Assembly (NCBI RefSeq): GCF_028473605.1
Contig: NZ_CP097267.1
Location: forward strand, 124,001 to 188,000
Length of the DNA stretch: 64,000 nucleotides
Direction of reading: 5' to 3'
Source of the DNA: Acidovorax sp. NCPPB 3576
GTDB lineage: Bacteria; Pseudomonadota; Gammaproteobacteria; Burkholderiales; Burkholderiaceae_C
Shown here: positions 20,094 through 28,685 of the stretch, piece after piece
How the letters are laid out: each line of letters begins with the position of its first letter
Position numbering within the stretch: the stretch's first letter is position 1
Notes under the pieces: generated by a model
What the model was told of the DNA's origin: nothing
Databases searched by the model: none
The model's input: the letters and a program-made list of their open reading frames with translations, nothing else
Position numbers and translations under genes: made by a program

Positions 20094-20936
20094 ATGTCCG
20101 CCCACCCGCAGGAATGGTCCGGCATCGGCCCGGCCTTGGAGCCCGTCCGCACCGCACCGCGCCGCCGGGGCTGGAGCGCGCTGGGCATGGGCTGGATCCT
20201 GCCGGCCGTAGTGTTGGCCGTGTGGGAAGGCGCCGTGCGCGCCGGCTGGGTCCGCCCGCACCTGCTGCCCGCGCCCACGGAAATCGTCCAGACCCTGATC
20301 GCCTTTGGCGGGCAGGGCCTGGCCAGCCATGTGCTGGCCAGCAGCGCGCGCGTGGCGGCGGGCTTTGCCATCGGCACCGTGCTGGCGATCGCCATCGGAG
20401 CGCTGGTCGGGCTGTCGCGCCGGGCCGAAGGGCTGCTGGACCCCACTTTCCAGGCGCTGCGCGCCATCCCGTCGCTGGCCTGGGTGCCGCTGCTGCTGCT
20501 GTGGCTGGGCATCGACGAGGCGTCCAAGATCGCCTTGATTGCCATCGGCGCGTTCTTCCCGGTCTACATGGGCGTGGCCTCGGGCTTTCGCGACGTGGAC
20601 CGCAAGCTGGTGGAGGCCGCGCGCATGCACCGGCTGGGTTCTGTGGCCATGGTGCGCCGCGTGCTGCTGCCGGCGGCCCTGCCGGCGGTGCTGACCGGGC
20701 TGCGCAACGGCCTGAGCCTGGCGTGGATGTTCATGGTGGCGGCCGAGCTCATCGCCGCCACGCGCGGCCTGGGCTATTTACTGACCGACGGCCGCGAGAT
20801 GGGCCGCGCCGACATCGTGCTGGCGGCCATCGTGCTGCTGGCGCTGCTGGGCAAGATTACCGACACGGGCATGGCCTGGCTCGAACGCCGGTGGCTGTCC
20901 TGGCGCGACACCTACGACACCGCTGCGCGCGATTGA
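20094..20936 (+). CDS. ssuC: aliphatic sulfonate ABC transporter, permease
   Basis: Integral membrane subunit of 280 residues in the BPD_transp_1 family, with about six membrane helices. The first, LPAVVLAVWEGAVRAG, comes after a Pro-rich 35-residue cytoplasmic lead. The EAA coupling loop is ESARMHRLG-like: here VDRKLVEAARMHRLGSVAMV (about residues 166-185), which docks on SsuB. It starts seven bases after the ssuA stop and is followed seven bases later by ssuB, so the three are co-transcribed. Confidence 0.93.
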   Translation: MSAHPQEWSGIGPALEPVRTAPRRRGWSALGMGWILPAVVLAVWEGAVRAGWVRPHLLPAPTEIVQTLIAFGGQGLASHVLASSARVAAGFAIGTVLAIAIGALVGLSRRAEGLLDPTFQALRAIPSLAWVPLLLLWLGIDEASKIALIAIGAFFPVYMGVASGFRDVDRKLVEAARMHRLGSVAMVRRVLLPAALPAVLTGLRNGLSLAWMFMVAAELIAATRGLGYLLTDGREMGRADIVLAAIVLLALLGKITDTGMAWLERRWLSWRDTYDTAARD

Positions 20937-20943
20937 GACGACG

Positions 20944-21792
20944 ATGAATGCATTGCAAGACGCCGCGGCCCCTGCGGCCACCATTGCAACGGACGGGCCG
21001 CTGCGGCAGGCCCAGGATGCGAATAGCGGGCCGCTGCTGCAGGCCCAGGATGCGAATAGCGGGCCGCTGCTGCAGGCCCGCGTGCGCCGCAAGGCCTACG
21101 GTGACCAGCCCGTGCTGCAGAACGTGCAGCTGGACATCGCCCCCGGCGAGGTGGTCAGCCTCGTGGGCGCGAGCGGCTGCGGCAAGAGCACGTTGCTGCG
21201 CATCGTCGCGGGGCTGGACACGCAGTACGACGGCCACGTGCGCCTGGCCGGCGAGCCGCAGCAGGGCATCACGCAGGACATCGGCTTCATCTTCCAGGAG
21301 CCGCGCCTGTTCCCCTGGCTCACCGTGGCCGAGAACGTGGCGTTCGATCTGGGCCGCGCCGGGCGCAGTCACCCGCAGGTGCGCGAGCTGCTGGCCGAAG
21401 TGGGGCTGGCGGGCTTCGAAGACCGGCTACCGAAGCAGCTGTCCGGCGGCCAGGCGCAGCGCGTGGCCATCGCCCGGGGCCTGTTCACGCGGCCGCGCCT
21501 GCTGCTGCTGGACGAGCCCTTTTCCGCCGTCGATGCCTTCACCCGCGCGCGGCTGCAGCAACTGCTGGCCGAGGTGGCGCGCCGCCACGGCCTGGCGCTG
21601 CTGCTGGTCACGCACGACGTGGACGAGGCGCTCATCCTGAGCGACCGCGTGGTGGTGCTGGAGGCGCGCGCCGGGGCTGAGCTGCAGGTGATCGACAACC
21701 CGCTGCCCCGCCCGCGCCGGCGAGAAGACGCATCGCTGGGTGTCCTGCGCGTGCGGGTGCTGGACGCGCTGCGGCACGCCCACGCGTTCTGA
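20944..21792 (+). CDS. ssuB: aliphatic sulfonate ABC transporter, ATPase
   Basis: Nucleotide-binding subunit of 282 residues powering sulfonate uptake. Walker A is GASGCGKST (about 77-85), the signature is LSGGQAQR, Walker B is LLLLDEPF and the switch His lies in LVTHDVDEA. The N-terminus is unusual: residues 18-46 contain two and a half copies of an 11-residue repeat (GPLxQAQDANS) directly before the normal start of the ATPase fold at RVRRKAYGDQPVL. The repeat is encoded by a near-perfect 33-bp tandem duplication, which suggests slippage. It should not affect the ATPase core. Last gene of the operon; a dispersed repeat follows. Confidence 0.94.
   Translation: MNALQDAAAPAATIATDGPLRQAQDANSGPLLQAQDANSGPLLQARVRRKAYGDQPVLQNVQLDIAPGEVVSLVGASGCGKSTLLRIVAGLDTQYDGHVRLAGEPQQGITQDIGFIFQEPRLFPWLTVAENVAFDLGRAGRSHPQVRELLAEVGLAGFEDRLPKQLSGGQAQRVAIARGLFTRPRLLLLDEPFSAVDAFTRARLQQLLAEVARRHGLALLLVTHDVDEALILSDRVVVLEARAGAELQVIDNPLPRPRRREDASLGVLRVRVLDALRHAHAF
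20995..21079 (+). repeat. 33-bp tandem repeat inside ssuB
   Basis: Units at 20995-21027 and 21028-21060 differ at one base (CGG versus CTG). A third, partial unit runs 21061-21079 and merges into the coding sequence of the ATPase domain. The unit length is a multiple of three, so copy-number change keeps the frame. Confidence 0.95.
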
Positions 21793-21826
21793 CGGGCGGG
21801 CCGGGGCGCAGTGGCGCATCCTGGCA

Positions 21827-21884
21827 CTATATTTTTGATAGCAATACGCCCTAGTGGATCATGCGCTGGAGGCCGATTTGGCTT
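21827..21884 (+). repeat. dispersed AT-rich repeat, copy 3
   Basis: TTTTTGATAGCAATACGCCC, TAGTGGATCATGCGCTGGAG and a short GGCC tail form the most complete plus-strand copy. It sits in the 186-bp gap between convergent ssuB and the metI-like gene and could serve as a bidirectional end. Confidence 0.7.
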
Positions 21885-21978
21885 GTAAAACCCCTGGAAG
21901 ACGGGCTGCTGACGCGCATCCCGTTTCCCCAGGGGCGCAGCCAGCGCCACGGCGGCTCCACCGGTCACCCACCACTGG

Positions 21979-22641
21979 CTACCGGCTGCGCAGCCAGCGC
22001 ACCCACCGGTCGCCGCCGAACTGCACCAGCGACACCAGCGCGATCAGCACGGCGATGACGATCAGCATCACCTGCGTGTCGAAGCGCTGGTAGCCATAGC
22101 GGATCGCCAGGTCGCCCAGGCCGCCCGCGCCCACCGCGCCCGCCATGGCGGACGAGCTGATGAGCGCCACCAGCGTGATGGTGAAGCCGCCGACGATGCC
22201 GGGCAGCGCCTCGGGCAGATAGACGTGCCAGACGATGTGCCACTTGCGGCAGCCCATGGCCTGCGCGGCCTCGATCAGGCCCGGGTCCACCTCGCGCAGG
22301 CTCACCTCGGCGATCCGCGAGAAGAACGGCGTGGCGCTGATGGCCAGCGGCACGATGGCCGCCCACACGCCGATGGTGGTGCCCGTGACCAGCCGCGTGA
22401 ACGGAATCAGCGCCACCAGCAGCACGATGAAGGGCGTGGCCCGAAAGCCGTTGACCACGCTGCCCACCCCGCGGTGGATGCGCGGCGAGGCGAGAAAGCC
22501 CCCGGGCGCGGTCACGATCAGCAGCACCGCCAGCGGAATGCCCGCCACGAAGGCGATGGCGGCCGAGGTGCCCACCATCGTCAGCGTGTCGGCCAACGCC
22601 TGGGTGTAGCGCTCAAAGGGAATGCTCAACGTCAGCGACAT
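21979..22641 (-). CDS. MetI-type ABC permease
   Basis: Membrane subunit of 220 residues with five predicted helices, the MetI length and pattern ([32 protein letters not shown]). The coupling loop is [29 protein letters not shown], written here in part as [16 protein letters not shown] (about 133-148). Its ATG at 22641 lies inside the end of the metN-like gene, a 29-base overlap. It is the last gene of a long minus-strand operon and is the only permease available to four binding proteins. By family it moves methionine; in this context thioether or sulfone compounds are likelier. Confidence 0.9.
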   Translation of the reverse strand: MSLTLSIPFERYTQALADTLTMVGTSAAIAFVAGIPLAVLLIVTAPGGFLASPRIHRGVGSVVNGFRATPFIVLLVALIPFTRLVTGTTIGVWAAIVPLAISATPFFSRIAEVSLREVDPGLIEAAQAMGCRKWHIVWHVYLPEALPGIVGGFTITLVALISSSAMAGAVGAGGLGDLAIRYGYQRFDTQVMLIVIAVLIALVSLVQFGGDRWVRWLRSR

Positions 22642-23827
22642 GGCCGATCACCTCGATGGAATGGGCAATGGCGCCAGGGCCTTGCACCAGGGATGAAAGC
22701 GGGGGCAGCGCCACCGCGCCGGGAACGGACAGCAACAGCCGTCCCTGCGCGTGGCCGCGGATGCGGTCGATGCCGCCATGCACCAGGCGCACCGGGCTGT
22801 GCAGGGCCTGGGCGATGCGCGCGAAATCGGGCTCCAGCCCGCCCTCGCCGGTGTAGCCCAGCCGCACGATGCGTTGATAGCTGCCGTGCGCCGGTGGCTC
22901 GGCCTGCAGCCGCGCCTGCAGGTCGTCGGGCAGGCCGTGCTGCAGCGGCGCCAGCAGCGCGCGCGTGGCGTCGTGCTGCGGCGCGCCGAACACCTTCCAC
23001 ACCTCGCCCCGCTCGGCGATGCGGCCCTGCTCCAGCACCAGCACCTGGTCGGCGATCTCGCGGATCACGCTCATCTCGTGCGTGATGAGGATGACGGTGA
23101 TCCCCAAGCGCCGGTTGATGTCCCGCAGCAGTTGCAGGATGGAATGCGTGGTCTCCGGGTCCAGCGCCGAGGTGGCCTCGTCGCACAGCAGGATCTCCGG
23201 CGCCGTGGCCAGCGCCCGGGCGATGCCCACGCGCTGCTTTTGCCCGCCCGACAGGCGCGCGGGGTAGGTGCGGTGCTTGTCCGAGAGGCCCACCAGGGCC
23301 AGCAGTTCCTCCACCCGCTGGTGGATGGCGGCGGGCCGCCAGCCGGCCACGCGCAGCGGCAGTGCCACGTTGTCGTACACCGTCTTGGCGGCCAGCAGGT
23401 TGAAGTGCTGGAAGATCATGCCGATGCGCCGGCGCAAGGCCACCAGGCCATCGTCGTCCAGCGTGGCGATGTCGGTGCCATCCACCCGCACGCGGCCCGA
23501 GGTGGGCGACTCCAGACGGTTGATGGTGCGCAGCAGACTCGACTTGCCCGCGCCGCTGCGCCCGATGATGCCGAAGATGCTGCCGGCGGGGATCTGGAGG
23601 CTGATGTTCTCCAGCGCCGCCACCGGCCCGGCGGACGACGCGTACACCTTGCCGAGCTGCTCGAAGACCACGGAGCCCGAAGGTGCGCCGGCCTCCGCCG
23701 ATGGTGCGGGCGGCGGTGCCGCCCCGGCGCGGGGCTGCGGTGCCCCGGCAGGCGCCGCGGCGGGGGAGGGGGCCGTGCCGGCAGCGCTGCGCCAGACGGG
23801 TGAAGGGGAGGCGGCGGTCAGGCTCAT
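22613..23827 (-). CDS. MetN-type ABC ATPase with NIL domain
   Basis: ATPase of 404 residues. The core (about 52-300) has Walker [10 protein letters not shown], signature LSGGQKQR and Walker [14 protein letters not shown], identical in style to MetN. The C-terminal NIL domain (about 315-395), which in MetN binds methionine and inhibits transport, is present. The N-terminus has an extra Pro/Ala-rich stretch of about 50 residues not seen in E. coli MetN. Its ATG overlaps the TGA of the preceding binding protein (ATGA). It pairs with the following MetI-type gene and serves several binding proteins. Confidence 0.92.
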   Translation of the reverse strand: MSLTAASPSPVWRSAAGTAPSPAAAPAGAPQPRAGAAPPPAPSAEAGAPSGSVVFEQLGKVYASSAGPVAALENISLQIPAGSIFGIIGRSGAGKSSLLRTINRLESPTSGRVRVDGTDIATLDDDGLVALRRRIGMIFQHFNLLAAKTVYDNVALPLRVAGWRPAAIHQRVEELLALVGLSDKHRTYPARLSGGQKQRVGIARALATAPEILLCDEATSALDPETTHSILQLLRDINRRLGITVILITHEMSVIREIADQVLVLEQGRIAERGEVWKVFGAPQHDATRALLAPLQHGLPDDLQARLQAEPPAHGSYQRIVRLGYTGEGGLEPDFARIAQALHSPVRLVHGGIDRIRGHAQGRLLLSVPGAVALPPLSSLVQGPGAIAHSIEVIGHVADVEHSL

Positions 23828-24654
23828 GGCGTCTTCCAGGGCAGCGTGTACAGCTGGGGGTCGTTGTTGAAGCGTGCGGAAACCACCTCGCGCACCTTGC
23901 GCGACTGCTGGAACAGCTGCACGAAGCGGGCGATCTTCGGGTCCTGCACCTTGTCCTTGCGCGCGACGAAGCCCATGGCATAGAACGAGTCGTCGATGCC
24001 CGAATACAGCAGCGCGCGGCTGGCCTGCTCCTTCTTGCCGGCGTTGACGAAGTAGCTGGGCCACACCACGGCCAGGTCCACGTCCTGCAGCGAGTGGATG
24101 AGCTGCGGGCCTTCGATCTCATAGAAGCGCAGTTTCTTGGGGTTCTCGACCACGTCGTTCACGCTGGCGCCCACGGCGTTGCCCTGGCGCAGCTTGATGA
24201 GGCCGGCTTTCTGCAGCAGGAGCAGCCCGCGCCCCTGGTTCACCGGGTCGTTCGCCACCGACACCTTGGCGCCCTCGGGCACGTCCTGCAGCCGCTGGAT
24301 GCGGTTGGAGTAGATGCCGATGTTCTGCAGCAGGCCCAGGCCCACCAGCTGCAGCTGGTAGCCCCGTTCCTGGATGGCGTTGTTCAAAAACGCTTGGTGC
24401 TGGAAGAAGTTCAGGTCGATGTCGCCGTTGTTCACCGCCTCGTTGGGCAGCGTCCAGTCGGTGAACTCGACCAGCTTCACCTCCAGGCCCTGCGCGCGGG
24501 CCTCGGCCACCACGGCCTCCACCGCGTCGGAGGTGACGCCGGGCGTGGAGCCGATGCGGATCACGTCGGCCGCGTGCGCGGTGAGGGCGGAGGCAGCCAG
24601 CAGCCATCCCAGGGCTGCGGCCTTGAAGTAGTAGAAGCGGGGCGCGCGCATCAT
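23824..24654 (-). CDS. MetQ/NlpA-family binding protein 1
   Basis: Periplasmic substrate-binding protein of 276 residues. A signal peptide ([15 protein letters not shown]) precedes the mature start [11 protein letters not shown]. The family core [28 protein letters not shown] and [20 protein letters not shown] is intact. There is no lipobox Cys, so it should be soluble in the periplasm, unlike lipoprotein MetQ. The start overlaps the previous gene's stop, and its stop overlaps metN, so it is the copy directly coupled to the transporter. It has acids and aromatics where methionine binders vary, so the ligand may be a sulfur compound other than methionine. Confidence 0.9.
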   Translation of the reverse strand: MMRAPRFYYFKAAALGWLLAASALTAHAADVIRIGSTPGVTSDAVEAVVAEARAQGLEVKLVEFTDWTLPNEAVNNGDIDLNFFQHQAFLNNAIQERGYQLQLVGLGLLQNIGIYSNRIQRLQDVPEGAKVSVANDPVNQGRGLLLLQKAGLIKLRQGNAVGASVNDVVENPKKLRFYEIEGPQLIHSLQDVDLAVVWPSYFVNAGKKEQASRALLYSGIDDSFYAMGFVARKDKVQDPKIARFVQLFQQSRKVREVVSARFNNDPQLYTLPWKTP

Positions 24655-25466
24655 TGCTGCGTCCAGGTCAGCACGTACAGGCGCTTGTCGCCCGCGAAGG
24701 CGCGGTCGATGGCGGCCTTCACCGCGTCGGAGTTCTGGAACACCTTCACGAACTTCTGGATCACCGGGTCCTGCGTGCGGCTGGCTTTGGTGACGAACTG
24801 GATGGCGAAGCGCGCGTCTTCCACGCCCGAGTACGCGAGGCCGCTGGACGGATCGAACGCCTTCGATGCCACGATGAAGTGCGGATAGCCCTGGGCGATG
24901 TCCACATCGCCGGTGATGCGCACCAGCTGCGGGCCTTCCACCTCGACGAACTTCAGCTTCCTGGGGTTCTGCACGATGTCGTCCACCGTGCCGACGAAGC
25001 CCACGCCGGGCTTGAGCTGGATGAGCCCCGCCTTTTGTAGCAGCAGCAGGCCGCGGCCCTGGTTCACCGGGTCGTTGGCCAGGCCGACCTTGCCGCCCAC
25101 CGGCACCTCGTTGATGGTCTTGTGCTTGAGCGAATACAGGCCGATGTTGGCCAGGAAGCTCGTGCCCGCGCTGGCCAGCTTGAAGCCGTTCTTCTGGATC
25201 GCGTTATCGAGGAAAGGCTGGTGCTGGAAGAAGTTGATGTCCAGGTCGCCCGAGTCCACCGCCACGTTGGGCGTGGTCCAGTCGGTGAACTCGGTCACCG
25301 TGACGTCGATGCCCTGCGCCTTGGCATCCTTGGCCGCGGCCGCGATGGCGTCGGCATAGACGCCCGGCAGCACGCCGATGCGCAGCTTGTCCGCCGCATG
25401 GGCGGGCAGGGCGCCCAGCACGGAGAGGGCGAAGAGGGGGGCGAGAAAGAGGCGATGGAGTGGCAT
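24651..25466 (-). CDS. MetQ/NlpA-family binding protein 2
   Basis: Binding protein of 271 residues, paralogous to its neighbours. A signal peptide (LFLAPLFALSVLGALPAHAA) precedes ADKLRIGVLPG. Conserved blocks VTEFTDWTTPN, GDLDINFFQHQPFLDNAI and [20 protein letters not shown] are kept, with a distinct C-terminal half (QGYPHFIVASKAFD, GVEDARFAIQFV). The stop overlaps the ATG of the next binding protein (ATGA). It is separated from the upstream binding protein by 92 bases without an obvious promoter. Probably captures a related but different sulfur ligand for the shared MetNI transporter. Confidence 0.9.
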   Translation of the reverse strand: MPLHRLFLAPLFALSVLGALPAHAADKLRIGVLPGVYADAIAAAAKDAKAQGIDVTVTEFTDWTTPNVAVDSGDLDINFFQHQPFLDNAIQKNGFKLASAGTSFLANIGLYSLKHKTINEVPVGGKVGLANDPVNQGRGLLLLQKAGLIQLKPGVGFVGTVDDIVQNPRKLKFVEVEGPQLVRITGDVDIAQGYPHFIVASKAFDPSSGLAYSGVEDARFAIQFVTKASRTQDPVIQKFVKVFQNSDAVKAAIDRAFAGDKRLYVLTWTQQ

Positions 25467-25558
25467 GTCAGGGGCCGCGGCAGGCGGTCGTTGGGGTGGG
25501 AGGAATCGAAGGTGAGGAAGGCGTCGGGGGCGTGGGGGGGGGCGAGTTCAGGGATGCG

Positions 25559-26389
25559 TCAATGCGCGGCCTTGGCGAGCCACGGCAGGCTGTAGAGCCG
25601 CTCATTGCCGGCGAAGGATTTGCCGATCTGCGCGCGCACGGCGGGCGAGTCTTGATAGACCTTCACGAAGCGCTGGATGCGCGGGTCCTGCGCGTTGTCC
25701 TGGCGCGCGACTAAGCGAATCGCATAGGCCAGATCGTCGATGCCCGAATACAGCAACGCGCTGCCCGCCACCTGCGGACGGCCGGCATTGACGTAGTGGG
25801 CCGGATAGCCCTGGGCCAGGTCCAGGTCGTCGAGCGCGCGCACCAACTGCGGGCCTTCGATCTCGGCAAAGCGCAGCTGCTTCGGGTTGGCCACGATGTC
25901 GTTCACGCTGCCGCGCGCGCCCACGCCGGGTTTCAGCTGAATGAGCCCGGCCTTTTCCAGCAGCAGCAGGCCGCGGCCCTGGTTCACCGGGTCGTTGGCA
26001 ACGCCCACGCGGGCGCCTTCTTTCAGGTCGGCAAAGCGCTGCACCTTGAGCGAATACAGGCCGATGTTGGGCAGCAGCCCCGTTGCCACGCTGACGAAGG
26101 TGTAGCCGCGCTCGCGGATGGCGTTGTCCAGAAAGGCCTGGTGCTGGAAGTAATTGAGGTCGATGTCGCCCGCGGCCAGCGCGGTGTTGGGCGCGGTCCA
26201 GTCGGTGAACTCGATGACCTTCACGTCCAGCCCCTGCTGGCGCGCCTCCTGCGCAGCCACCTGCACGGAATCGGCCAGCGAACCGGGCGTGACGCCGATG
26301 CGCAGCGGTGGCGCGGGTGTTTGCGCGGTCGCCGCCGCGGCAGCGAAGGCCGCGAGCAAGGAAAGAAGGCGTCGGGCCAGGCGTTTCAT
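25559..26389 (-). CDS. MetQ/NlpA-family binding protein 3
   Basis: Binding protein of 276 residues. A signal peptide (LARRLLSLLAAFAAAAATAQ) is followed by PPLRIGVTPGS. Core blocks VIEFTDWTAPN, GDIDLNYFQHQAFLDNAI and [20 protein letters not shown] are present; QGYPAHYVNAGRPQVAGSAL marks the variable ligand side. The ATG at 26389 overlaps the TGA of the DszA/NtaA-like monooxygenase, so these two are made in proportion. This suggests that the binding protein delivers that enzyme's substrate, which is inference from gene order. Confidence 0.9.
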   Translation of the reverse strand: MKRLARRLLSLLAAFAAAAATAQTPAPPLRIGVTPGSLADSVQVAAQEARQQGLDVKVIEFTDWTAPNTALAAGDIDLNYFQHQAFLDNAIRERGYTFVSVATGLLPNIGLYSLKVQRFADLKEGARVGVANDPVNQGRGLLLLEKAGLIQLKPGVGARGSVNDIVANPKQLRFAEIEGPQLVRALDDLDLAQGYPAHYVNAGRPQVAGSALLYSGIDDLAYAIRLVARQDNAQDPRIQRFVKVYQDSPAVRAQIGKSFAGNERLYSLPWLAKAAH

Positions 26390-27807
26390 GGCTGTGCTTC
26401 CAGCGCGGGATGGGCTTGGGGTGCCAGGTGGGTGGCTGCGCTGGCAGGCCGGCGCCGGAACGCATCCGCCGCATGCCGGGCCGGCAGCCGGTCGCCCTCG
26501 CCGAAGAGGCGGCTGCGCAGCGTGCCTTCGGCGTATTCGGTCTTGTAGGCGCCCCGGCTCTGCAGCTCGGGCACCACCCAATCGATGAAATCCTCGTAGC
26601 TCTCGGGCACCACGGTGCGGCTCAGGTTGAAGCCGTCCACGCCGGTCTCGGCCACCCACGACTGCAACTCGTCCGCCACCTGCTGCGCATCGCCCACGAT
26701 GGCGGGGTAGCGGCCGCCCAGCGCGAAGAGTTCGAGCAGCTTGCGGCGCGTCCAGCCCTGCTGCTGGGCCGTGCGGCTGACCGATTCGATGGCATTGCCG
26801 GGCGAGTAGTCCACCGGCGCGTCCAGGTCGTACTGCGCGAAGTCGATGCCCGTGCTGGCGGCAAAGTGGGCCAGGCCCGCCTCGCGGCTGGCATAGCGCA
26901 GGTAGTCCGCGTGCTTCTCGCGCGCCTCGGCCTCGGTGCGGCCCACCACCACCGCCGCGCCCACGAAGACCTTCACGTCATCGGGCCGGCGGCCGGCCCG
27001 CACCAGTTGCTCGCGCAGGGCCTGCACGGTCTTGCGCGCGGCCTCTTTGTTGGGGGGCGAGATGAACACGCACTCGGCATGGCGCGCGGCGAACTGCTGG
27101 CCCCGGCCCGAGCTGCCGGCCTGGAACAGCACCGGCGTGCGCTGCGGCGACGGCTCGCTCAGGTGGTAGCCCTCCACATCGAAATAGCGGCCGTGGTGCT
27201 GCACTTGGTGCACGCGCGCCGGGTCGGCGAACACGCGCGCCGCCTTGTCGCGGCGCACCGCGCCGTCTTCCCAGCTGCCTTCCCACAGCTGGTAGAGCAC
27301 CTCCAGGTATTCGTCCGCGCGCTCGTATCGCTCGTCGTGCGGCAGCTGCTGCGGCTGGCCCATGGCGCGCGCGGCGCTGTCCAGGTAGCCGGTGACCACG
27401 TTCCAGCCGATGCGGCCTTGGGTCAGGTGGTCCAGCGTGGAAAAGCGCCGCGCCAGCAGGTAGGGCGCCTCGTACGACAGGTTCACCGTCACGCCGAAGC
27501 CCAGGTGCTGCGTGGCGGCGGCCATGGCCGGCACCAGCAGCAGCGGGTCGTTCACCGGCAATTGGATGGATTCGCGCAGCGGCACGTCCACATTGCCCTG
27601 GTACACGTCGTAGGTGCCCACGATGTCGGCCAGGAACAGTCCGTCGAACAGGCCCCGCTCCAGCGTGCGGGCCAGGTCGGTCCAGTAGGGCAGCGTGCGG
27701 TAGTCGGTGCTGCGGTCGCGCGGGTGCGTCCACAGCCCGTGGTTGATGTGGCCCACGCAGTTCATGTTGAACGCGTTGAGCAGGATGTGGCGCGTGGCTT
27801 GTGTCAC
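26386..27807 (-). CDS. NtaA/SnaA/DszA-family flavin monooxygenase
   Basis: Luciferase-like monooxygenase of 473 residues in the subgroup with nitrilotriacetate monooxygenase A and DszA, which use FMNH2 to break C-N or C-S bonds. Typical blocks are LARTLERGLFDGLFLADIVG (about 45-64), FSTLDHLTQGRIGWNVVTGY (about 122-141), LFQAGSSGRGQQFAARHAE (about 230-248) and GVDGFNLSRTVVPESYEDF near the end. The start is GTG at 27807, supported by AAGGA eight bases upstream. The last 30 residues are an Arg/Ala/His-rich tail with no family match. It sits among four binding proteins and two SfnB-like genes, so an organosulfur substrate is likely. Confidence 0.9.
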   Translation of the reverse strand: MTQATRHILLNAFNMNCVGHINHGLWTHPRDRSTDYRTLPYWTDLARTLERGLFDGLFLADIVGTYDVYQGNVDVPLRESIQLPVNDPLLLVPAMAAATQHLGFGVTVNLSYEAPYLLARRFSTLDHLTQGRIGWNVVTGYLDSAARAMGQPQQLPHDERYERADEYLEVLYQLWEGSWEDGAVRRDKAARVFADPARVHQVQHHGRYFDVEGYHLSEPSPQRTPVLFQAGSSGRGQQFAARHAECVFISPPNKEAARKTVQALREQLVRAGRRPDDVKVFVGAAVVVGRTEAEAREKHADYLRYASREAGLAHFAASTGIDFAQYDLDAPVDYSPGNAIESVSRTAQQQGWTRRKLLELFALGGRYPAIVGDAQQVADELQSWVAETGVDGFNLSRTVVPESYEDFIDWVVPELQSRGAYKTEYAEGTLRSRLFGEGDRLPARHAADAFRRRPASAATHLAPQAHPALEAQP

Positions 27808-27831
27808 GGTCGTTCCTTGTGCGGGGGGGGC

Positions 27832-28656
27832 TCAGCGCTTCAGCCAGGCCAGGCGGTAGAGCTTCTGGTCGTTCAGGTAGAAGGCGTGGATCGCCTTGCG
27901 CACCGCGTCGGAGTTTTGGTAGATGTTCAGGAACTGCGCGATGCGCGGGTCCGCCGCCTTGTCCTTGCGCGCCACGAACTGGATGGCCCAGGAGTCATCC
28001 TCATTGCTGGTGTAGGCCAGCCCCCGGGTCGCATCGAACGCCTTCGACGGAATGATGAAATAAGGAAAACCCTGCGCCAAGTCCACGTCCTGCGTGGCGC
28101 GCACCAGTTGCGGGCCTTCGATCTCGATGAACTGCAGGTTCTTCGGGTTGGAACGGATGTCGGCCTGCGTGCCGAGCAGCCCGGTGTCCGGGCGCAGCGT
28201 GATCAGCCCGGCGTGCTGCAGCAGGCGCAGAGCGCGGCCGATGTTGACGGGGTCGCTGGCGATGGCGACCTTGGCGCCGTTGGGCACGTCGGCCAACGAT
28301 CTATGTTTGGTGGAATACAGCCCCAGGTACGACAGGATGCCGGGCTGCACGCTGACGAAGTTGAAGCCCTTGCTGCGCACGGCGTTCGCCAGGTAGTTGC
28401 TGTTCTGGTAGTAGTTCAGGTCGATGTCGCCCGACTCCAGCGCCACGTTGGGGGTCGTCCAGTCGGTGAACTCCACCACCTGAATGTCCAGTCCCTGGGC
28501 CTTGGCCTCCTTGGCGGCCACCTCGACCGAGTCGGCGAAGATGCCCGGCACCACACCGATCTTGAGCGGTGCGGCCAAGGCGCTGCCGGCGAACAGGGCC
28601 GCGCCGATGAACGTGGAGAACGTGAAAAGAGCGTGCAGAAAACGGCGTGGCTTCAT
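27832..28656 (-). CDS. MetQ/NlpA-family binding protein 4, divergent
   Basis: Binding protein of 274 residues with signal FLHALFTFSTFIGAALFAGS up to the ALAA site. It keeps VVEFTDWTTPN but differs from its three paralogues at the ligand-contacting stretches: GDIDLNYYQNSNYLANAV instead of FQHQ, and DPVNIGRALRLLQHAGLI instead of DPVNQGRG. These are shared-fold positions next to the pocket, so a different ligand is likely. It precedes the monooxygenase gene by 24 bases and follows the SfnB-like pair. Confidence 0.9.
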   Translation of the reverse strand: MKPRRFLHALFTFSTFIGAALFAGSALAAPLKIGVVPGIFADSVEVAAKEAKAQGLDIQVVEFTDWTTPNVALESGDIDLNYYQNSNYLANAVRSKGFNFVSVQPGILSYLGLYSTKHRSLADVPNGAKVAIASDPVNIGRALRLLQHAGLITLRPDTGLLGTQADIRSNPKNLQFIEIEGPQLVRATQDVDLAQGFPYFIIPSKAFDATRGLAYTSNEDDSWAIQFVARKDKAADPRIAQFLNIYQNSDAVRKAIHAFYLNDQKLYRLAWLKR

Positions 28657-28685
28657 GATCGTCGCTGGGTTTTGAAGAGAAAAAA

